A stretch of 16,060 bases of DNA from Parvularculaceae bacterium (GTDB taxonomy: Bacteria > Pseudomonadota > Alphaproteobacteria > Caulobacterales > Parvularculaceae): NCBI GenBank assembly GCA_013389125.1, contig JACADX010000454.1:1-16060 (forward strand). Direction: 5' to 3'. Position numbers and translations under genes: made by a program. Below the pieces are notes generated by a model. It had not been told where the DNA came from. It searched no databases and was given only the letters and a program-made list of their open reading frames with translations. Below are positions 7,855 to 12,972 of this stretch, one piece after another. Each line of letters opens with the position of its first letter. The stretch's first letter is position 1.

Positions 7855-8208
7855 TTATCGTCCGGCGACGCGCTTTACCGCCGCAAGAATGGACTTCAAT
7901 CGGCCGTTGGCGCGTTTCACCGTTTCGTCGAGCGTCGACAACTGCTCGATGATCGCGGCGTCATTGTCCTCTTTATCGTCGAGGAGGTTGCGCACGGATT
8001 GCAACTCGGCCCTGAGGACGACAAGCTCTTTCGGCTCTTCGCCGCGCTTTGGCGCAACAGCGGCCTCACGATCGCTATCGTCCTCGTCGTCGGCGTCGTC
8101 GCGTCGCGCGCCCCAGACGATCCAGCCGAAGGCCGCGCCGAACAGGAAAGCGAGCGCAAGCGGCCCCCAGGGGGACGTTCCGAACAACGCCTGAAAATTC
8201 TCGCCCAT
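7855..8208 (-). CDS. Membrane-anchored coiled-coil protein of unknown function (117 aa)
   Basis: I recognise no named family. The product has a short N-terminus (MGENFQALFGTSPWG), one hydrophobic helix (about 16-33, LALAFLFGAAFGWIVWG), a highly acidic linker with DDADDEDDSD (37-46), and a C-terminal half with a heptad-like helical pattern (about 60-112, e.g. LVVLRAELQSVRNLLDDKED). By the positive-inside rule the basic end of the helix (ARR) points the long tail into the cytoplasm. This looks like a small membrane-tethered scaffold. It lies between the ion-channel gene and infC on the same strand, but a strong terminator after infC suggests it has its own promoter. A GGGGA sequence is upstream of the ATG, a little far from it. 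Confidence 0.75.
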   Translation of the reverse strand: MGENFQALFGTSPWGPLALAFLFGAAFGWIVWGARRDDADDEDDSDREAAVAPKRGEEPKELVVLRAELQSVRNLLDDKEDNDAAIIEQLSTLDETVKRANGRLKSILAAVKRVAGR

Positions 8209-8300
8209 CGACTTTCGCCGTCCCCGGCGCGACCCGTCCCCCGAGACGTTCCGCTGATCAATCGCCGAGGTTAGAGCAAGCGGCGCGCCATGAACGAAGG

Positions 8301-8340
8301 AAAAAAGCGGCGGCGCCCGCTATGAGCGCCGCCTTTTTTT
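8301..8340 (-). terminator. Strong, bidirectional intrinsic terminator after infC
   Basis: The stem GGCGGCGC / GCGCCGCC (8309-8316 and 8326-8333) encloses a 9-base loop. On the minus strand it is followed by GC and six Ts (8306-8301); on the plus strand by seven Ts (8334-8340). It lies 45 bases past the infC stop codon and is the clearest terminator in the window. It should separate infC from the downstream coiled-coil gene. Confidence 0.88.
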
Positions 8341-8384
8341 CTCCCGAGGCGAACAACCCGTCGCCTTTTCTCGCATCTGGAGAA

Positions 8385-8924
8385 TCAGCGCGGCGCCATC
8401 ACCATCATCATCTGCTTGCCTTCGAGCTTCGGCATTTGTTCGACCTTGGCGACATCCTCAAAGTCGGCCTTCACTTTCTCAAGCAGCTCCATGCCGCGAT
8501 CCTGGTAGGCCATTTCCCGCCCGCGGAAGCGAAGCGTCACCTTCACCTTGTCGCCTTCATCGAAGAAGCGGCGCATCGCCTTCGCTTTGACTTCATAATC
8601 GTGGTCGTCGATGTTCGGCCGCATCTTGATCTCTTTGATCTCGACGACCTTCTGCTTCTTCTTCGCTTCGGCCTTCTTCTTCTGCTGCTGGTATTTGAAT
8701 TTTCCGAAATCGAGAATCTTGCAGACCGGCGGCTGCGTCTGCGGCGACACTTCGACGAGGTCTAGTCCCGCTTCCTGGGCGATTTCGATCGCGCGCGCCG
8801 TTGGTACGACGCCGCGTTTTTCGCCGAGATGATCGATGAGAAGAACTTGAGGGACGCCGATCTCTTCATTGACGCGAGGTCCGTCTCCTTTGGGCGCCGC
8901 GGGGGCGAATGGTCTGCGGGAAAT
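8385..8924 (-). CDS. infC: Translation initiation factor IF-3, starting at ATT
   Basis: IF-3 binds the 30S subunit, keeps the subunits apart and proofreads initiator tRNA and start codon. The 179-aa product has the N-terminal domain (PRVNEEIGVPQVLLIDHLGE, then KRGVVPTARAIEIAQEAGLD), the signature VSPQTQPPVCKILDFGKFKY at the lysine-rich linker (QQQKKKAEAKKKQK), and the C-terminal domain (PNIDDHDYEVKAKAMRRFFDEGDKVKVTLRFRGREM...). An ATG/GTG-only frame would begin at 8750 and miss the first 58 residues. The real start is an ATT at 8922-8924, with AAAGGAG nine bases upstream. ATT or another rare start is the hallmark of infC: IF-3 rejects such codons, so the factor limits its own synthesis. No rpmI or rplT follows; infC stands alone and ends at a strong terminator. 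Confidence 0.95.
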   Translation of the reverse strand: MSRRPFAPAAPKGDGPRVNEEIGVPQVLLIDHLGEKRGVVPTARAIEIAQEAGLDLVEVSPQTQPPVCKILDFGKFKYQQQKKKAEAKKKQKVVEIKEIKMRPNIDDHDYEVKAKAMRRFFDEGDKVKVTLRFRGREMAYQDRGMELLEKVKADFEDVAKVEQMPKLEGKQMMMVMAPR

Positions 8925-9017
8925 GGGCTTACTCTCCTTTGGTTGCTTCAGGGGCGAATGCGATTTTGCCGGCGTCGGCGAAAACTTTCGTTAACGCCTG
9001 ACGGCCGGCGAAGGCGG

Positions 9018-9045
9018 AATATAGGCGGGATGGGGCCAAGATCAA
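9018..9045 (-). promoter_or_regulatory. Likely infC promoter
   Basis: On the minus strand a TTGATC (9045-9040) and a TATATT (9023-9018) are separated by 16 bases. Transcription would begin near 9011, giving an infC leader of about 87 bases. The -35 overlaps the last codon and stop of the GT9-like gene, so infC would be expressed independently of the two glycosyltransferase genes. Confidence 0.5.
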
Positions 9046-10019
9046 CGGACCGCGGAGCGCGGGCTCGCCGATCCCTTCGGGATGAGGCCCATATTCTCGA
9101 GCGCGCGCCAGACGAATTCGGGCTTCGCCTCGCTCATATCGACGCGGGTCGTCAGGGTAATGATATTGCGGCCCTTCGGCGAGAGGTGCTCTTCGCCGGA
9201 CTTTCGAATGAGGACGCCGGCGCAGCCGACGCTGACGGCAAGGTGCACCTCTTCAGCCGCGTCGCTGACGAAGAAGGCCGCCGTCTGCGCAAGCGCCACG
9301 AGCTGCAGATGATCGGCCTTGCCGGTGATATCGACGAGCTCGGGCGCAGCTTGCGCGACTTCATCCGCAAAGCCGTGCAGCTCCTTGGCCCCGACCATGA
9401 CCGGCATGATGCCCTTCTTCGCCATCATGCGGGCAAGCTCGGCGTAGCGGGCGGCGGGCCACCGCCGGGTTTCGTCAAGGCCCGGCATCAACAGGCCGTA
9501 AACGCCCGAAATGCCGAACCAGCCCGGCTGCATGCTGGCCGAATCCTTACGGTTCGACAGCGCCCACCGGAAATCCGGGAGGCGCGTCGGCGCGTCAAAA
9601 CCGACCGCCGCCGAAAATTTCTTTGTATTCGGCAAACCCTCTTCCGGCGCGCCTTTGCGCCTGGCCGATCGCGACGCCGGCGCGACGGAACGCCATTTCG
9701 GGCGGAACGGCCCAAGCGCCGCGTAGAGCTTTTTCGCATCTTCGTTGGCGGCGAGATCGTAAATATACTGGAAGCGCGAGGATTTCACCTGGCGGACGAA
9801 CGCTTTTTTCGCCTCGACGTCGCGAAAGTCGGGCATGGCGGCGACCTGGTCGAAATAGGGCGAGGCGCGCGCCACTCGCTGCAAGTGATCCTGCGTCAGC
9901 AGGCTGATCCGGGCGCCCGGATGCGCGGCTCGAATCGCGTCGTAGAGCGGTTCGGCGGCGACGAACGCCGCAAGCCCGTCCGTCTTGATGACGAGAATGT
10001 TCTGCGCACGGCCGGTCAT
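9042..10019 (-). CDS. Glycosyltransferase family 9-like (heptosyltransferase-like) protein
   Basis: The 325-aa protein resembles GT9, the ADP-heptose:LPS heptosyltransferases. The N-terminal Rossmann start is ILVIKTDGLAAFVAAEPLYD (8-27), the second domain opens with LMPGLDETRRWPAARYAELA (177-196), and the donor-side segment is VSDAAEEVHLAVSVG (251-265), equivalent to the usual NDSGPMHLA motif. The family normally has Gly-Asp near residues 17-18 (ALGD), where the Asp is catalytic; here the aligned residues are Ala-Ala. The donor-binding half is better kept (Asp253, His259). It may have changed mechanism, substrate or activity. Its ATG overlaps the stop of the GT4 gene by four bases, so the two probably act together on an LPS or capsule glycan at the cytoplasmic face of the inner membrane. 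Confidence 0.85.
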   Translation of the reverse strand: MTGRAQNILVIKTDGLAAFVAAEPLYDAIRAAHPGARISLLTQDHLQRVARASPYFDQVAAMPDFRDVEAKKAFVRQVKSSRFQYIYDLAANEDAKKLYAALGPFRPKWRSVAPASRSARRKGAPEEGLPNTKKFSAAVGFDAPTRLPDFRWALSNRKDSASMQPGWFGISGVYGLLMPGLDETRRWPAARYAELARMMAKKGIMPVMVGAKELHGFADEVAQAAPELVDITGKADHLQLVALAQTAAFFVSDAAEEVHLAVSVGCAGVLIRKSGEEHLSPKGRNIITLTTRVDMSEAKPEFVWRALENMGLIPKGSASPRSAVR

Positions 10020-11191
10020 TGAAGCTTGCCTTTGCGCGACAACACCTCATGGTAGGCGGCGATCGTCGCCTCGGTCATCGCCTCGGTCGCGAAATGCAGG
10101 GCGATTCGCGCCCGGGCCCGGGCGCCCATCGCCCGCCGCCCCTCCGCCCCGATATCAATCAGTCTCCGGATGGCGGCGAAGAGATCGTCCGCCGAGCCCG
10201 GCGAGACCAACAGGCCGGTATCTTCATCGACAATCGTTTCGCGCGCGCCGCCATGGTCGGAGGCGATGACCGGCTTTCCCATCGCCCCGGCTTCCGCCGC
10301 GACCCGCCCGAACGCCTCGGGCCGGATCGAAGGCGATAGGACGATGTCTGACGCCCCGTATGCCGCCGGCATGTCCCCGCAATGGCCGACAAAGCGAATC
10401 ATCCGCTGCAGTCCCAACTCACCAACCCGCCCCGCCAAGGACGCAGCATAATCGCCCGCCCCCTGCTGATCCCCAGCGAAAATTAACCGCAAATCCGACG
10501 CCGCGCCAGCCTCGGCCTTCTCGATCAGGCGGGAGAAGGCTTCGACAGCGACCCAATGGCCTTTCCAGTCGGTTAGGCGCCCCGGCAGCAGGAGAACCAG
10601 CGCGCCGGAATTTTCCACAAGGCCCCACTGCTCCCGGATCGCGTGGATTCGGTCGGCTGAAATCGCCGACGGGTTGAACTCGGCGAGATCGGCGCCGCGC
10701 GGAATGACCCGCAGCCGGTCACCCACATCGTAAGCCTGTCGGATCGCCGCCGCCGTGAATTCCGAATTCGCGATAACGAGGTCTCCGCGCGCCATGGATG
10801 AATTGAAAAGGCGCTTTAGCCTCGACTGTGATCGATAGGCGCCGTGATAGGTCGTGACGAGCGGGACGCGGGTCCGCCGCGCCGCGATCAGGGCGCTCCA
10901 GGCCGGCGCCCGAGAGCGCGCATGGATGATGTCGACGCGCTCGTCACGAATGAGTCTCTCAAGCCGACCCGCGTTTCGATAAATCGCCAGCGGGTTTTTG
11001 GAATGAACCGGCAGCAGCATGACGCGGCCGCCCGACGCCGCGACATCGGCGGTAAGACGGCCGCCGCTCGTCGCCACAATTGCGCGCCCGCCGGCGGCGA
11101 TGATCGCCTTGGTCATCTCGACGGTCGTGCGTTCGGCGCCGCCGGAATGGAGCGCCGGAATGACTTGCAGCACGGTCTTTTCAAGGCGCAT
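10016..11191 (-). CDS. Glycosyltransferase family 4 (GT-B fold)
   Basis: This cytoplasmic or membrane-associated glycosyltransferase probably adds a sugar from a nucleotide donor to a lipid- or LPS-linked glycan. With the ATG at 11191 the product is 391 aa. The N-terminal acceptor domain starts VLQVIPALHSGGAERTTVEM (7-26), a typical GT4 opening with the Gly-Gly loop. The C-terminal donor domain has PGRLTDWKG (203-211) and the EX7E element in PEAFGRVAAEAGAMGKPVIAS (Glu292 and Glu300), then HGGARETI and DTGLLV. An open frame continues to 11377, but the extra 62 residues look non-coding and would cross the divergent hydrolase promoter. No good Shine-Dalgarno precedes 11191. It overlaps the GT9-like gene (ATGA), indicating a two-gene envelope-glycan unit. 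Confidence 0.92.
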   Translation of the reverse strand: MRLEKTVLQVIPALHSGGAERTTVEMTKAIIAAGGRAIVATSGGRLTADVAASGGRVMLLPVHSKNPLAIYRNAGRLERLIRDERVDIIHARSRAPAWSALIAARRTRVPLVTTYHGAYRSQSRLKRLFNSSMARGDLVIANSEFTAAAIRQAYDVGDRLRVIPRGADLAEFNPSAISADRIHAIREQWGLVENSGALVLLLPGRLTDWKGHWVAVEAFSRLIEKAEAGAASDLRLIFAGDQQGAGDYAASLAGRVGELGLQRMIRFVGHCGDMPAAYGASDIVLSPSIRPEAFGRVAAEAGAMGKPVIASDHGGARETIVDEDTGLLVSPGSADDLFAAIRRLIDIGAEGRRAMGARARARIALHFATEAMTEATIAAYHEVLSRKGKLQ

Positions 11192-11205
11192 GCAGGATGG
11201 GGCGC

Positions 11206-11259
11206 TTGGCGACAGGTTCGGTCCCGCGCATATAGGGCCGACCCGGCGGATGAGATCAA
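11206..11259. promoter_or_regulatory. Possible back-to-back promoters, GT4 and hydrolase
   Basis: The 76-base divergent gap has a weak plus-strand pair, TTGGCG (11206-11211) and CATATA (11229-11234), 17 bases apart, facing the hydrolase. It also has a minus-strand pair, TTGATC (11259-11254) and CTATAT (11235-11230), 18 bases apart, facing GT4. The two -10 elements share the same TATA core, so the promoters would compete. The minus-strand -35 matches the one proposed for infC. Both are weak matches by eye. Confidence 0.33.
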
Positions 11260-11267
11260 GCAACTGC

Positions 11268-12038
11268 ATGGCGGAAGAGAGCGGATTTCTCGCCGGCCGC
11301 AATGGCCGCATCGCATGGCGCCGACGCGCCGGCGCCGAACCGACTGTCGTTTGGCTCGGCGGGTTCAAATCCGACATGACGGGCGCGAAGGCCGAGGCGA
11401 TTTCGAAATGGGCCGCGGCCGAAAGACGCGCATTTCTCAGGTTCGATTACTCCGGACACGGCGCATCGGAAGGCCGGTTCGACGCGCTGACGATATCGGA
11501 TTGGCTTCAGGACGCGCTCGACGTCATTGACGGCCTGACGAGCGAACCGCTGCTGCTCGTCGGATCTTCAATGGGCGGCTGGATCGCCGCCCTCGCCGCG
11601 CTGCGGCGAAAGCCCCGCATTATGGGGATCGTCTTCATCGCGCCGGCGCCGGATTTCACTGAGGATTTAATGTGGGCGTCGATGACCGAACGCCAGCGCG
11701 ACATTCTGCTGCGCGATGGGCGCCTTGTCGAACCCTCTCCCTATTCGGAGGAACCGACTGTCATCACGAGCGGCCTTATCGAAGACGGACGCCGCCATCT
11801 CATCCTCGGCGGCGCGATCGACATCGCCTGCCCAGTGCGCATCCTTCAGGGAATGGCGGACCCGGACGTTCCCTGGCGGCATGCGCTGCGGTTCGCGGAA
11901 CTCTTAACGACGGACGACCTTGAAGTCACGCTGATCAAGTCTGGAGATCATCGCCTGTCGAAACCCGGCGAGATCGAAACGATCATCCGCCTGATCTCGT
12001 CGCTCGGCGGATCGCGTTCGGTCAGGACGGCTTTCTGA
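11268..12038 (+). CDS. Alpha/beta hydrolase, ABHD10-like serine esterase/thioesterase
   Basis: The ATG at 11268 gives 256 aa; the frame is open from 11019 but the earlier part runs antisense through the GT4 start and has no motif. Features are a strand and oxyanion-side segment VVWLGGFKSDMTGAKA (27-42), FDYSGHGASEG (59-69), the nucleophile elbow GSSMGGW (99-105, Ser101), the acid in QGMADPDVPW (194-203, Asp198) and the base in SGDHRLS (225-231, His228). Spacings of 97 and 30 residues between Ser, Asp and His equal those I recall for human ABHD10 (Ser152, Asp249, His279), an acyl-protein thioesterase. IAPAPDFTEDLMW and DIACPVRILQG also read like that subgroup. A soluble cytoplasmic esterase or thioesterase is likely; the substrate is unknown. 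The Shine-Dalgarno is weak. The 3' end overlaps pilZ-domain gene by 17 bases, tail to tail. Confidence 0.88.
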   Translation: MAEESGFLAGRNGRIAWRRRAGAEPTVVWLGGFKSDMTGAKAEAISKWAAAERRAFLRFDYSGHGASEGRFDALTISDWLQDALDVIDGLTSEPLLLVGSSMGGWIAALAALRRKPRIMGIVFIAPAPDFTEDLMWASMTERQRDILLRDGRLVEPSPYSEEPTVITSGLIEDGRRHLILGGAIDIACPVRILQGMADPDVPWRHALRFAELLTTDDLEVTLIKSGDHRLSKPGEIETIIRLISSLGGSRSVRTAF

Positions 12039-12351
12039 CGAACATCGCGCCGGCAAGCGTCGCGCTTCGCCAAACGACCTCCGCCGCGCGCGCCGGCTTG
12101 TCGAGATCAATCCGGATTTCAATGAGATCCGGGAGCAGGTCGGCGTTGTCGAGCTTCATGAGGCAGCCGCTCTCGCTGATATTGCGCACGACGCAGGAAA
12201 AGGACTTGCCGTCGCTGGCGAGGATTTCCGCCGCCTTGAATGTCGGGCGACGGACCGAGGCGCGGCGCTCGTCGATTTGGAGAAGATCGGCCGATTCCGG
12301 TTCGGCGCGCTCGTTGATGTCGGTCAGGCTCGGCTTGTTTTGGCTGCCCAT
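12022..12351 (-). CDS. PilZ-domain protein (cyclic-di-GMP receptor candidate)
   Basis: The preferred ATG at 12351 gives 109 aa (MGSQNKPSLTDINERAEP...). An ATG at 12420 adds 23 Arg-rich residues with no support. After a short polar N-terminus comes one PilZ domain (about 28-106). It has both ligand motifs: an RxxxR element in ERRASVRRP (28-36, Arg30 and Arg34) and NxSxxG in NISESG (57-62). With both present, binding of cyclic di-GMP is expected. Stand-alone PilZ proteins act as effectors in motility, adhesion or envelope polysaccharide control, and glycan genes lie nearby, though no direct link is visible. It converges on the hydrolase gene, with a 17-base overlap of the coding ends. Confidence 0.9.
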   Translation of the reverse strand: MGSQNKPSLTDINERAEPESADLLQIDERRASVRRPTFKAAEILASDGKSFSCVVRNISESGCLMKLDNADLLPDLIEIRIDLDKPARAAEVVWRSATLAGAMFVRKPS

Positions 12352-12526
12352 GGCTTTCTCGCGCTTAGCGGCCCCGACATTCAGCCTGCGCCCTCTCCCT
12401 GAAGAACGCGTTAACCGCAAACGCCGCGGAGAAATTCGCCGCCTGGCGCGTTCGGATTGTCGATTCGGCCTTTGAAATCGCGGGGTCCTGGCGGAATTCC
12501 TCGCATTCGCGGCCGACGCGGAGGGG

Positions 12527-12561
12527 TTGCGACATCTGTAACATTGCGCTACATTTGTCGC
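12527..12561 (+). promoter_or_regulatory. blaI-type repressor promoter with two BlaI-box-like operators
   Basis: A TTGCGA (12527-12532) and a TACATT (12550-12555) with an exact 17-base spacer form the promoter. Two dyads overlap it: GCGACA-TC-TGTAAC (12529-12542) covers the -35 and GCTACA-TT-TGTCGC (12548-12561) covers the -10. Each has the ACA-N2-TGT core of known BlaI/MecI operators (TACA..TGTA). Their centres are 19 bp apart, about two helical turns, and each resembles the reverse complement of the other. This layout predicts autorepression by the downstream repressor. Confidence 0.8.
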
Positions 12562-12588
12562 TTGCCGCCGCCAAGCAAAGGGACCGTC

Positions 12589-12972
12589 ATGCCAGCCGAT
12601 CCTAGCTTTCAGCCGACCAAACCCGAACTCGCCGTCCTCAAGCTCCTTTGGCGGAAGAAATCCCTGACCGCGCGCGAGATCACCGACGAAGTCGCACCGG
12701 ATATCGACTGGAGCTACTCGACGATGCGCACCGTCATTGAGCGGATGTGCGACAAGGGTCTGCTCCGGAAGAGGTCCGCCGACGGCGTCAATGTCTATTC
12801 CGCCGCGATCGGCAAGGTCGCTCTGCTCTCGCGCATGATTCTCGACTTTTCAGATCGCGTGCTCGAACTCGATGCGGCGCCTTCCGCCGTGATGTTCGCC
12901 GACTCAAAACTGCTCTCTGAGGATGAGATCAGGGAACTCGAAAAAATCCTGCGCGCGGAGGACCGGAAATGA
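12589..12972 (+). CDS. BlaI/MecI-family winged-helix repressor
   Basis: The 127-aa product has a winged-helix DNA-binding domain (about 8-74): PTKPELAVLKLLWRKKSLTA, then REITDEVAPDIDWSYSTMRT as the recognition region, then VIERMCDKGLLRKRSADGVNVY as the wing. A C-terminal dimerisation helix pair ends in LSEDEIRELEKIL. The length matches BlaI/MecI/CopY repressors. The start at 12589 follows AAAGGGA at good distance; the frame upstream to 12457 runs through the promoter and is not coding. Family members dimerise on ACA..TGT operators and are inactivated by proteolysis when an M56 partner senses a signal. That partner follows here with a four-base overlap (ATGA at 12969-12972). Two operator-like dyads precede the gene, indicating autorepression. 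The gene may control other loci, including the RND gene downstream. Confidence 0.94.
   Translation: MPADPSFQPTKPELAVLKLLWRKKSLTAREITDEVAPDIDWSYSTMRTVIERMCDKGLLRKRSADGVNVYSAAIGKVALLSRMILDFSDRVLELDAAPSAVMFADSKLLSEDEIRELEKILRAEDRK

Noticed and set aside
8829..10022. 397-aa open frame on the plus strand
   Set aside because: Antisense to infC and the GT9-like gene, which carry real motifs; the composition is shadow-like.
11192..11377. N-terminal extension of the GT4 gene to 11377
   Set aside because: The extra residues lack the GT4 fold pattern and the region is the divergent promoter and 5' end of the hydrolase gene.
12457..12588. Upstream extension of the BlaI-type gene
   Set aside because: It would translate through the promoter and both operators; the ATG at 12589 has a proper ribosome-binding site and matches family length.
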